From positions 558,001-622,000 of the forward strand of contig JAXQJY010000026.1 of NCBI GenBank assembly GCA_037042185.1: a stretch of DNA of 64,000 nt. Reading direction: 5' to 3'. The position numbers and the translations under genes were made by a program. Numbering within the stretch: the first letter of the stretch is position 1; every line of letters starts with the position of its first letter. Below are positions 1-8,723 of this stretch, in pieces. The notes beneath the pieces are model-generated. The model was given only the letters and a program-made list of their open reading frames with translations, was not told the origin of the DNA and did no database searches. The DNA is from Sordariomycetes sp. S80-01Y (Eukaryota > Ascomycota > Sordariomycetes).

Positions 1-2
1 CG

Positions 3-71
3 CAAGAGAGACGGTACAAGAAGAGCTTCTTCGACCTTGTAGACTTCATGAAGGCCCGGGGCGTGGACTGA
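3..71 (+). CDS. 3' end of a protein-coding gene cut by the window edge
   Basis: An open frame enters from the left edge and ends at TGA 69-71. It encodes 22 residues ending SFFDLVDFMKARGVD. The amphipathic, charged composition looks like a real C-terminus, and no other frame here reads as naturally. Its stop lies only 55 bp from the stop of the convergent monooxygenase gene, so the two 3' UTRs must overlap. No function can be assigned from this fragment. Confidence 0.4.
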   Translation, partial: QERRYKKSFFDLVDFMKARGVD

Positions 72-126
72 GGGATCATAAGTACTTATTATTACAGTAA
101 TGTTACTCTCTTTTGCCAATGCTACC

Positions 127-1587
127 CTAGCGTGTCTCCAAGCCCTGAAGAATGTTCGGCCACGTCGCTAAGTAGATGTCCTTGATGTAGTTCCTCCTGG
201 GCGCCCACATACCCTCGCCACCACGAGGCATGTCCTTTTGGCCTTCTTTGATATACGTCGAGTTCAGGTCCAGCGGAGGCCTGGGCTTCCACTTCCCCGT
301 CTCCTCACTGTCCGCCCTTGGGATTACAGCCTTGATCCCCTTCTTCTCCATCGTGTTCCACAGGCGCGTCAAGAAGACACCCGTTGCCTCGGCGCCGAGC
401 GTCCATGATGCATTGGCGTATCCTAGTACAAATGCTAGATTCGGAGCATCTTGCACCATTGCCCCTTTGAAGGCATACTTGCTCGGCGCATTGAGTGGCT
501 TGCCATCCACTGTGAGCTCAATGCCGCCGGCAAACCGGAGCTGAAGACCTGTTGCCGCGACAATGATGTCCGGCTTAAGCTCCTGACCGCTCTGCAGCTG
601 GATTGAGCTCTCAGTGACCGTCTTGATGGTGTCGGTTGTAATGCTGGCTTTGGTGGATCGGATCGCGTCGAAGAAGTCACCGTCCGGACATAGACAGAGC
701 CTCTGATCCCACGGATTGTATCGTGGCTTGAAATGCGTGTCGAGGTCGTAGTTCGGCGGTAGCTGCTCCCTCGCCGCGGCCTTGATCACTTTCTTTGCAC
801 GTCCCGGCAGCCACTGGCAAAAGAAGTACATGAAGTTCGCGAGCAGTATGAATTGCCATCTCATGAAAATCCCCGAGATCCACCGCGGTAGGAATCGGCG
901 AATGGCCTTTGTCAACAGCCCCTGCTTGGATTTCAGGGAGAAGATGTAACTGGGGCTTCGCTGCAGCATCGTTACGTGTCGCGCATCTTCCGCCATGTTG
1001 GGGAGCAGCGTTATCGCCGTGGCGCCAGAGCCAATGATGACGACGTTTTTGTTGGTGTACTGGACATCTTTGGACCAATGCTGGGGCTTGATAACCTGGC
1101 CTTGAAATCTTTCAATACCAGGTATGATGGTCTTGAGAGGCTGGTCGTAGTGGTAGTAGCCCGTACTCAGTACCAGGAACTTGGCCGAGATCTTCTTGGA
1201 GCCCCCGTCCGGCGTTCCTACGCGAAGCAGCCATCTCGACTTCTCCGAGCTCCAATCCGCATTCTGCACCTTGTGATTGAACCGGATCTTTTTGTCAATG
1301 CCGGATATGGCTGCCGACTGGCTGAGATATGAGCAAATCTTATCGCCCGAGGCGATTGGATTGTCGCCTGGCCAGGGGTTCCACGAGAAACCAAAGGTGA
1401 AAATGTCGGAGTCTGACCTGATGCCGGGATACTGGAAGAGATCCCAGGTGCCACCCAGGCGGGGGCGACCCTCAAGGATGGTGTATGTATAACCTTCAGG
1501 GCCCCTGGTCTGCAGATAATGCGCGGTGTTGATGCCGGAAATCCCAGCACCAACAATTACAACGTCGAGGGATTCGGTTGAAGTCAT
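127..1587 (-). CDS. FAD-dependent monooxygenase, EthA-type Baeyer-Villiger family
   Basis: Intronless, 486 aa. A Rossmann FAD motif GAGISG lies at residues 13-18, followed by GGTWDLFQYPGIRSDSD, which is typical of EthA-like BVMOs. The BVMO fingerprint region is FQGQVIKPQHW (161-171). The family consensus FxGxxxHxxxW has His at the position that is Lys167 here, while Trp171 is kept. A second (NADPH) motif GSGATA follows at 186-191, and ATG occurs near 390. Family knowledge: such enzymes use NADPH and O2 to insert oxygen next to a ketone, or to S-oxidise. The gene is head-to-head with a Zn2Cys6 regulator at 2328 and close to an SDR and an esterase, which suggests ketone breakdown. The exact substrate and reaction type are inferred. 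Confidence 0.85.
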   Translation of the reverse strand: MTSTESLDVVIVGAGISGINTAHYLQTRGPEGYTYTILEGRPRLGGTWDLFQYPGIRSDSDIFTFGFSWNPWPGDNPIASGDKICSYLSQSAAISGIDKKIRFNHKVQNADWSSEKSRWLLRVGTPDGGSKKISAKFLVLSTGYYHYDQPLKTIIPGIERFQGQVIKPQHWSKDVQYTNKNVVIIGSGATAITLLPNMAEDARHVTMLQRSPSYIFSLKSKQGLLTKAIRRFLPRWISGIFMRWQFILLANFMYFFCQWLPGRAKKVIKAAAREQLPPNYDLDTHFKPRYNPWDQRLCLCPDGDFFDAIRSTKASITTDTIKTVTESSIQLQSGQELKPDIIVAATGLQLRFAGGIELTVDGKPLNAPSKYAFKGAMVQDAPNLAFVLGYANASWTLGAEATGVFLTRLWNTMEKKGIKAVIPRADSEETGKWKPRPPLDLNSTYIKEGQKDMPRGGEGMWAPRRNYIKDIYLATWPNILQGLETR

Positions 1588-1791
1588 ATTGGAATACGGT
1601 CGTCGCCTTCAAGCTGGCGGTTCAGCCATCGTTTGGTTTGGGTGGGAGGACGGTTACGATATATTTCAAGTCTCCTCGCACCAAACCAGACTAGACGCCC
1701 CAAGATGCTCCGGTGTGCCACTAATGCAAATGGCTTGCCTTCCTCCCTCTAAAGGATGGTCTTTCAAGACACGGACGAATCATTATGACCT

Positions 1792-1860
1792 CTACCGTCT
1801 CTCCACGACGCCGTTGGCAACGGAACTCAGAGGGCGGAGGCCAAGTCCTACCGTCTCTCC
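1792..1860. promoter_or_regulatory. pair of 13-bp direct repeats in a divergent promoter
   Basis: The 740-bp spacer between the head-to-head monooxygenase (start 1587) and the Zn2Cys6 regulator (start 2328) contains CTACCGTCTCTCC twice, at 1792-1804 and 1848-1860, 56 bp apart. Each copy carries a CCG triplet, the half-site type bound by Zn2Cys6 proteins. The rest of the spacer shows no open frame that I support. Assigning these copies to the neighbouring regulator is inference. Confidence 0.3.
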
Positions 1861-2327
1861 GATGGGCATGACATCGACTAATGCATATCTTACCTAAATC
1901 GGAAGTATCTTCCCGACAGCCACCGTCCCCCAGAGGCCCATTTCAGAGGAGTTCCACCGCCCAGCCCCCCCGCCGCCCCAACCTTCAATGACACTCGTGA
2001 CTGGCAGTGCCATGGCAGCCGTTATTACGGCCATTTCCCCGCCTAATGCCATGCAAGCCTCGCAAGCCACAGGGTCGTGGCGGGGAAGCTGAGCTGGCCC
2101 TGACTGCAACCATCACCGACGCTTCCTCAAAGCTGCCTCGGCTGCAACCGTTTGGGGGCGCGTCAGCACTCAATCTCCGCATTGATTGTATTCTCCAGGT
2201 GACGGCGGACAGACGGGCTTGTGATTCTGCCCACCTTCTTGTTGGAGAAAGCGACCCCATCTGCCTGAGACGCAGCCGCAGCCGCATGTCGCACAGACAG
2301 ACATTTTGAGAACCAAACCCTACCGAA

Positions 2328-3788
2328 ATGACGACTTCGCGGCGCACGTCCAAACCAGCGTGCGACAGGTGCTTCCGACGCAAAGAGAAGTGCCACTTCG
2401 ACGAGGGCAACAAGGCGTGTCGTCGCTGCAGCCATGGACAGGTGCGATGCTCTTTTGACAGGAAACAGAGGAGGATGGGGAGGAGACCGACAGCCAAGGC
2501 GATGCCGTACGGGAAGTGCGAAGTTCTGAGTTTCGAGAACCTCGAGAGCATTGAGACGGAAGACCGATCATCGACTTCCACGACCAGCTTCAGCGATCCG
2601 CCAGAGACGCCCAGCACCAGCGTCAGCCCCAGCTCGTTGACGCAGTGCCCGAACGAGTCGACAGCAGTCCTGTGCGCCCCGGCATGCATGGTGAATGAGG
2701 TGCTATACACATCCGAAATGTTCTACCACTTTCACCGGCATTTCATGATTGGGAGGAGCTTCTCGGATGGCTTCCAGCGTGCCGTGTGGACCGTAATGGG
2801 CCAGACGGATGGGATCGTGTTCGAGGCATACCAGGCCGCGCTGGGCATCTGGGATACGGAGAAAGAGAGGATACGGCCCCTCGGCGAAGTCGATGTGTCT
2901 GCGGGGAGGGATTGTCTGAAGCGTCTGCAAGATGCAGCAACGGTGCAGCCTGGCGATGCCGCTGCGATACTGATGGTCGGTCAAATACTGCTCGTGTATC
3001 ACGTCGCGACGATATGCACATCAGCCCAGCCAATATTGCGGAGCGCCCTGCTGGCTGTCAAGCCATTCTACGAGGACCTCCTCAGCCAGCCTGAGCTCGA
3101 CCCCATCACCGTCACGCCTATCCTCATCGACACGGTTGAATCGCTGGTTCGGCGCGAGATGCCTGTCATCAAGTGCCCCGAGACCGAGAGATTGGTCGTT
3201 GACAGGTCTGCCGGTGTTTGCTGGTCGTTGCTACCGCTGCTGCAGAAGCTGTGCGAGTGCAGCGCTAGGGAGAAGGCATCGGAGCCTCTCTTCTCGCGAG
3301 GGCCGTGTGATGGCGGACCGGACATCTTCACCGAGGTCGAGAGCCAGATAAGAGCCTGGGAGCCCAAGATTCCGAACCTCTTCTCCGACTACTCGCAACT
3401 CGAGGTGGCCGGCATGCTCCTCCAAGCCCGGCTGTACAAAGCAGGCGCGCTTCTGATCATCCATAGACTGCGGTATCCGCTGGGGGAGAACGACGAAGAG
3501 GCTGTCATTCAGGCAAACATCATTCTGGCGGAGCTCTCTGCTTTTGTCACCTGGGCGCCCGACGAGCTGAGGGGATTGCCCATTGGACTGCCCTTGCTGT
3601 GTGCAATGCTTGAAACGAGGGAGCACGGCGAGCATATTGTGTCGCAGATGGCGACGTTCTCACGACATCCGAGACACGAAATGGAGTTTAGGCGCTTTGT
3701 AGACTTGGTCTGGGCTGCCAGGGAGGGCGGCTTCAGAGGTTTGTGGTTTGATCTCGCCAAGAGTTTTCAGATGCCTCTGGTTCCATAG
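2328..3788 (+). CDS. Zn2Cys6 (GAL4-type) transcription factor
   Basis: Intronless, 486 aa. The N-terminal binuclear zinc cluster has all six cysteines (C12, C15, C22, C31, C34, C41) with spacing CX2CX6CX8CX2CX6C and the basic stretch FRRKEK. A basic linker (KQRRMGRRPTAK) and a Ser/Thr/Pro-rich segment (about 75-110) follow, then a helical fungal-specific region without close motifs. This is a nuclear DNA-binding regulator. It sits head-to-head with the EthA-type monooxygenase and beside the SDR and alpha/beta hydrolase genes, so it is the natural candidate to be their pathway regulator. That link is inferred from position. Confidence 0.88.
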   Translation: MTTSRRTSKPACDRCFRRKEKCHFDEGNKACRRCSHGQVRCSFDRKQRRMGRRPTAKAMPYGKCEVLSFENLESIETEDRSSTSTTSFSDPPETPSTSVSPSSLTQCPNESTAVLCAPACMVNEVLYTSEMFYHFHRHFMIGRSFSDGFQRAVWTVMGQTDGIVFEAYQAALGIWDTEKERIRPLGEVDVSAGRDCLKRLQDAATVQPGDAAAILMVGQILLVYHVATICTSAQPILRSALLAVKPFYEDLLSQPELDPITVTPILIDTVESLVRREMPVIKCPETERLVVDRSAGVCWSLLPLLQKLCECSAREKASEPLFSRGPCDGGPDIFTEVESQIRAWEPKIPNLFSDYSQLEVAGMLLQARLYKAGALLIIHRLRYPLGENDEEAVIQANIILAELSAFVTWAPDELRGLPIGLPLLCAMLETREHGEHIVSQMATFSRHPRHEMEFRRFVDLVWAAREGGFRGLWFDLAKSFQMPLVP

Positions 3789-3873
3789 TTGAGACTTGAT
3801 ACCCAATTGCTATTTGTTCATTACGGAAATCAACTGGTGGGAGTTTTATACATGTAATCTATCTGAATAAGTA

Positions 3874-4950
3874 TTACTGCGGTTTCTTGTATCCCGCTGC
3901 CGACCCTTTTGCGACGACGTTCCTCAAACCCTGCTGCATCCAGCTCGGCCACCCCCTGAGGGTTGATAGCCAGGAAGCATGGTCGGGCACAAAGATATGA
4001 TCTCCCTTGGCGCTGAGAAGCTGCTTGACAACCCTGTCAGACACTTGGGTCGGTGCCATCATCGGTCCATGGGAGTCGGTGATGCGCTTCCCCCATTTCG
4101 AAGTCATATTTGTAGCCACCCAGGATGGGTGGACCACTGTCGTCAAGACCCCGGGAGCCTTGTGAAGATGTTGAACCTCGGCCCTGAGGCATTCGTGAAA
4201 CGCGAGTGCTCCGGCCTTTGTCGCGCTGTAGTGCGCCGATGTTGGCAGCGCAACGTACGAGGCGATGCTGGCGATGGTGACGATGTGTCCCTTGTTCTTC
4301 AAGATCATATTTGGCATGAACTCTCTCACTGTTGACCAGTGCGACATCATGTTGACGCCGACAATCTTCTGCAGGTAGTCGTCTGGGGTATCAAGGATCG
4401 ACTGGCTGTTGGCGATACCAGCGTTGTTGACCAGGATCGAGGGGTGCCCAATAGTCAGCCGGATGTGGTCCGCTGCTTCCCGTACTGCGTCTGCCGATGT
4501 GATGTCGCACTTGTAGTATTTGATGGATCCGTTGTGTTTCATGTCGGTTGGCAGGTCTTGGACGTCGAGGATGATAACCTCGATGCCCTTCTCGACGAGG
4601 CCTAGGACGATGCCCCTCCCAATGCCCGAACATCCACCCGTGACAACAGCAATCTCGCTTTGCCACGTCCATCCGGGCACCGCGCTCAATGAGTCGTTGT
4701 TGACGGCTCTTTTGCTAAGCCACCTGTTCAGAACCCGGGCTACGCCCAAGGCCAGAAGGATCCGCAACGACCGCCTCACATCCCGTTTGCCCAGAACGCG
4801 TTGGACAAGACCGTGGTCGAGAAATCTTTGCACAGCATCATGGGGACCGTACGCGATGAAGGCGAGTATTGAAGCTGGCACAAGGGGTTGCAGGGCGAAG
4901 TCTTTGACAGCTCGAACGCTGCCGCTGAGCAACGGCGCCGCCTTGGACAT
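3874..4950 (-). CDS. membrane-associated short-chain dehydrogenase (RDH10/17beta-HSD11-like)
   Basis: Intronless, 358 aa. An N-terminal extension of about 95 residues contains hydrophobic stretches (20-35 and 60-75) that could anchor it in the ER or lipid droplets. The classical SDR core follows: cofactor motif TGGCSGIG (104-111), NNAG (175-178) and catalytic Y241-x3-K245 with an upstream serine near 228. The acidic LDVQDLP segment after the second strand favours NAD over NADP. Family relatives oxidise lipophilic alcohols such as retinol and steroids. It shares a divergent promoter with the esterase at 5722. In the proposed module it would make the ketone that the BVMO then oxygenates (inference). 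Confidence 0.85.
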   Translation of the reverse strand: MSKAAPLLSGSVRAVKDFALQPLVPASILAFIAYGPHDAVQRFLDHGLVQRVLGKRDVRRSLRILLALGVARVLNRWLSKRAVNNDSLSAVPGWTWQSEIAVVTGGCSGIGRGIVLGLVEKGIEVIILDVQDLPTDMKHNGSIKYYKCDITSADAVREAADHIRLTIGHPSILVNNAGIANSQSILDTPDDYLQKIVGVNMMSHWSTVREFMPNMILKNKGHIVTIASIASYVALPTSAHYSATKAGALAFHECLRAEVQHLHKAPGVLTTVVHPSWVATNMTSKWGKRITDSHGPMMAPTQVSDRVVKQLLSAKGDHIFVPDHASWLSTLRGWPSWMQQGLRNVVAKGSAAGYKKPQ

Positions 4951-5721
4951 GCTTGCCGCCGGGCTGCCTTCTTCGAGCCTAGGAGCGGTTCAAAGGAGTT
5001 TGATACCGGCTGAACAGTGGTACAGAACTTTGAGGTCGGTGTGGAAGCGGTGAGCTGGAGCGACTATCCGCGTGTAACAGTCGAGGCTGCGGTTATAACA
5101 CGACGATGGAGAGACGCGCGCGCAGCGTCGTAGATGATTCTATTGATCTGCGTGCCCGGCTCCATCCTTGCCTCGGCTGCGTACGAGCCGTCACCGGGGG
5201 TTTTTGATGCGCCGCCCCCGGCGATCTCCTCAAGCGGCGCGTCTTCACCAAGAGGCGGCCTGGAACGCGCTTCGGCAATATACTTCCCGATTTGGCTCTG
5301 GCCAGGTTTCCCCAGACTAGACGATGCAATGATGCCTCGAGGAACCCACTCCTGGAAGCTCGGGGTCGGGGAAAGCCAATCAATTTCTTGAATTATCGAA
5401 TCCCCGGGGATCTTGCGATGCTCTGATCTTGCTCGAGTGGAGGATGATCGACGTGCGCACTGAGGTTGCCGAGGCACGACCGAACCGGCCCATGGTGCGG
5501 AGTCCCGCGGTCTCCGTTCAGGGAGCCTTTGGGGACGGTGGCTAAGCGTGATGCGCGGCCTGAATGATGGAAGCCAAGAGGATGTCTGTTCCTGTCAATC
5601 TGGTGGTTTAGAGACTCCCCTCATTCCCCGACTGCTCCTCTTGATCGGATTCTTGAGCTCCATAAGCTGAGACGGTCGACAGCGACCAAAATTTAAGCTG
5701 GAACCACCTTGAACCGTCGAG
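4951..5721. other. divergent promoter region between SDR and esterase genes
   Basis: This 771-bp spacer separates the head-to-head genes at 4950 (-) and 5722 (+). Open frames on both strands here lack family motifs and show no splice logic, so I read the spacer as a shared regulatory region. No clear TATA box stands out. Confidence 0.4.
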
Positions 5722-6852
5722 ATGGCAGGCAATGCTTTGTTCAAGCTCCTCTATGTCCTCTTCTTCGCACCAGCCGACGTGGGTCTCTCGTTGACGCGAG
5801 CCTTGCTCTTCGGCCTCTTTCAACGCGGACGCCCGTCGCCGAAATGGACTCTGCGACAGACCCTGATGGTGCAGCTGGTCAAATCGATCGTCAAGGTGCA
5901 ATCATTCGTTCGCCCGCACCTGCAGCTTTCACTTCAGCCCGGCAAAGAGGGCGACAGGTTCGCTCTGGTACGATTGGCGCCGGCAAACCTCTACGTCGGC
6001 CCGCTTGACGATCCTGTGGTGAAGCCTCGATCCATCGGGGGCACATGGAGTCCGAGAGTTCCCAAGACGGCGCGGACGTCGGAGCCAGAGAGCTTGACCG
6101 TGTGTTTGCACTTTCACGGGGGTGCGTACGTCATTGGGACGGGACGCGATGCGGATGCTGCATTCATTCAGAAGATTCTGAGGAATCATGCTGGATGTAC
6201 GCACGTCTTCCTCCCGCAGTATCGTCTCGCAGATGGCAAGGAGAACCGCTTCCCGGCGCAGCTCCAGGACGCCCTGTCCTCGTACCTCTATTTGATAAAC
6301 GAGCTGGGCATACCCGCAAGCAGGATCGTGGTCAGCGGCGATTCAGCTGGAGGCAATCTCGCCCTGTCACTTCTCCGCTACCTGCACGACTACGGCACGC
6401 AGCTTGAGCTGCCATGGCCTGGTGCCGTTCTGCTGTGGTCGCCATGGACAGACATCACCGTCGGTGCATCCCACGCTCAGATCACGGCCAATAGCAACTT
6501 CAGCACGGACTACCTCCCTTCAGGGTTCCCGGTATGGGGCCATGACGATTACACGGCCAACGGACACATCAAGGCAACCGATCCATACGTCTCCCCCGGC
6601 TACAACGCTGGCTTCCACATCCAAAGTCCAGTATGGATGCAGACGGGCGGTCGCGAGATGCTGTACAACGACAACTTACGTTTCTATGAGCTTTTCAAGC
6701 AGGCGGGAACGCAGCTTGAGTGGTCCGTATTTGGGGAGTGTCCGCATGATATCATACTGATTGGCGACAAGCTGGGCTGGGAAAAGGAGGCAAAGGAGGC
6801 AGGCGAGCAAGCAAACGTTTTCATTCGAAAGCACCTGGCCTTATCGAAGTGA
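5722..6852 (+). CDS. alpha/beta hydrolase, hormone-sensitive-lipase type esterase
   Basis: Intronless, 376 aa. The oxyanion-hole motif HGGA lies at 132-135, the nucleophile elbow GDSAGG puts Ser at 208, and the other triad members are likely Asp317 (in REMLYNDN) and His342 (in ECPHD). The N-terminal 35 residues are hydrophobic (LLYVLFFAPADVGLSL), suggesting membrane association rather than a clean signal peptide. HSL-family enzymes hydrolyse short to medium carboxylic esters. Next to a BVMO and an SDR it fits as the enzyme that opens the ester or lactone made by the monooxygenase (inference). The chosen ATG at 5722 precedes the hydrophobic leader, and no upstream in-frame ATG was evident. Confidence 0.85.
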   Translation: MAGNALFKLLYVLFFAPADVGLSLTRALLFGLFQRGRPSPKWTLRQTLMVQLVKSIVKVQSFVRPHLQLSLQPGKEGDRFALVRLAPANLYVGPLDDPVVKPRSIGGTWSPRVPKTARTSEPESLTVCLHFHGGAYVIGTGRDADAAFIQKILRNHAGCTHVFLPQYRLADGKENRFPAQLQDALSSYLYLINELGIPASRIVVSGDSAGGNLALSLLRYLHDYGTQLELPWPGAVLLWSPWTDITVGASHAQITANSNFSTDYLPSGFPVWGHDDYTANGHIKATDPYVSPGYNAGFHIQSPVWMQTGGREMLYNDNLRFYELFKQAGTQLEWSVFGECPHDIILIGDKLGWEKEAKEAGEQANVFIRKHLALSK

Positions 6853-7442
6853 GACAGCATGAGGCGACTCCCGTTACTCAGATGACGCTCGGTGTTGAAA
6901 GGCGTTGATCACTTCACGTTCATTTGCGCTTCCCGTGCCGCTGCCCTCCTCTTTGACGTACAGGTCGGTTGCACAACCTAATACGACCTCATGTCGTCAA
7001 CTTAACAGGCCTTATTTGCATGTTCATCACAACTGATTGCGATTTTGCGCACGCTTCCTCACCGGTCGTCTGCATACCCCTCACTCCCGGGCGAATAGCA
7101 CGATTGAGGCTGCTCGAAAAGTGAAATTCCGAAGCTGAAGGGGGGGAAAGTGCATTGAGGGTTCGATCATCAGTGTCGTATCATTGGTCGCACAGTAAGT
7201 GCGCCTTCACTTTGCACTTCCGGATGCTTCCACGTGCAGGACTAGGGGTGAGGAGTGAGGCGGCTGAGGCGGATGCCTGCTACCAACAGGGTTGAAGAGA
7301 ATGACTCTTGAGGCTCTGTCGGACCTATGACGAGAATTCGAACAATCGTATAAAGCAGTAGAATCTCACAATAAAACCAGGTTCCATCTTCACGGTGTCT
7401 AATTCCCCTATTTGTCCCACAGAGAATCACCAATCGGCCACC
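6853..7442. other. intergenic region with a TATA box
   Basis: No coding frame is supported in this 590-bp stretch. TATAAAG at 7349-7355 lies 94 bp before the ATG at 7443 and is a plausible core promoter element for that gene. The ATG is in a good context (CCACCATG). Confidence 0.5.
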
Positions 7443-8267
7443 ATGTCACAGCGCGAGATCGAAGTTCGCTGCGCGTGCTACATCGCCAACCTTGAGGGTC
7501 GCAAGCTCGTCGCCTCAAGCGGCTACAATGATCCTCCCTTCCTGCAAGAGCTCGACAGGCGGCTGCGCTTCATGGAACTGCGCAACGATTCGGCCATGGC
7601 ACCCCCAACACATGCCCCAACGTGGGACGCCTTGGCGTGGCGCATATGTCGTCTGGACACTTCGAGCAAAGGGGCCCTTCCGAATGCGTTGACCCGGGGA
7701 TACATGGGTGCTTTGTTGCCGGAGAGCTTTGATGTCGATCTTGATACGTTGACCCGGATGGTCGGGGATCTGCACACAAAGGCTCTTTTGCCCTTCCCAC
7801 GTGGTATACACGCTACGCCGTCGCCATCCATGCCGCAACTTCCAAAGCTCGTTGACGACGAAGAAAAGCTCGATATTCTCCGACAGCGGCTGTTCTACCT
7901 CGCCGGGGCGTGGCGATTCCGAATCGAGAATGTCCCCATGACGAAGCGAGATGTCTATATCCTGGCTGCTGACCTAGCCCTACATACCGAGAGCACACCC
8001 AAACGTCCTCAGGGGTTTCCGCCACCTCGGCCAGTTTGGGATCCCCGCCGCCCTGGACAAGCGGGCAAGAAATCCTGTTGCGGTTGCTGTTCGTGCAGCT
8101 GCCATCCGAAGAGACTTCCCCGGGGTGTGGAGACAGTGCCCAAGAGCGTGTCGAAAACCAAGAGGTTCTTCAAGTTCCGGTGGCTAAGGAGCTTGGCTTG
8201 CTGGAGGAGGAAAGACACAAGCGGCGACTCGACCAGCTCGTCTAGCAGCAGCTTTGTCACGGTCTGA
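7443..8267 (+). CDS. hypothetical protein with a C-terminal cysteine cluster
   Basis: Intronless, 274 aa. I do not recognise the family. The start at 7443 is chosen for its strong context (CCACCATG) and the TATA box 94 bp upstream. An earlier in-frame GTG at 7395 is not a plausible start. The protein has no signal peptide or membrane helix. Near residues 210-220 it carries the dense cluster CCGCCSCSC flanked by lysines and arginines, followed by a basic tail (KTKRFFKFRWLRS) and a run of serines at the end. The cluster could bind metal or be lipidated; both are guesses. The rest is an ordinary soluble composition with several conserved-looking Trp and Leu positions. Confidence 0.6.
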   Translation: MSQREIEVRCACYIANLEGRKLVASSGYNDPPFLQELDRRLRFMELRNDSAMAPPTHAPTWDALAWRICRLDTSSKGALPNALTRGYMGALLPESFDVDLDTLTRMVGDLHTKALLPFPRGIHATPSPSMPQLPKLVDDEEKLDILRQRLFYLAGAWRFRIENVPMTKRDVYILAADLALHTESTPKRPQGFPPPRPVWDPRRPGQAGKKSCCGCCSCSCHPKRLPRGVETVPKSVSKTKRFFKFRWLRSLACWRRKDTSGDSTSSSSSSFVTV

Positions 8268-8723
8268 GGGGGGTAAAAATGGTCTCAGAGTGCGCGTAGT
8301 GCAATTAGGGGTAATATTAATTAATCAAATGCAAGTTTTCAAACGGTTGCTTTGCCCTCGGCCCTCTTCAACTTTACAAGGGAAATGTTGCTATCCGTCT
8401 AATACTCTTGTCAAGGTAGAATTCATGCCCCAGAGCCCAGATAGAGCAGCCTTGTCATCCTGCGCCAGCAGTGTGGGGAACAAGGGACGGCGGATGTAGT
8501 TAAGGTGCTTATGGTACATCACCAGAAACCTCAGTCGTCGGATTTACATGCTAAGACCGGGGATTTATCTCCATTTCCGATATGACGATGCTCATTCACA
8601 AGAAGATGACACTTACATGTGTTTCTGTGATTTATAAAAGGGAGCTTGTTCTTGGGTTACGCGAAGTTTTGACACTGCTGATCAAGTTAGAAAGAAGAGC
8701 GCGACCAACAGCTTCGACCCACC
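8268..8723. promoter_or_regulatory. intergenic region with TATA box for the downstream SDR
   Basis: The 456-bp spacer holds no supported gene. A strong TATAAAAG at 8633-8640 lies 91 bp before the ATG at 8724, the same spacing seen upstream of the gene at 7443. Confidence 0.5.
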
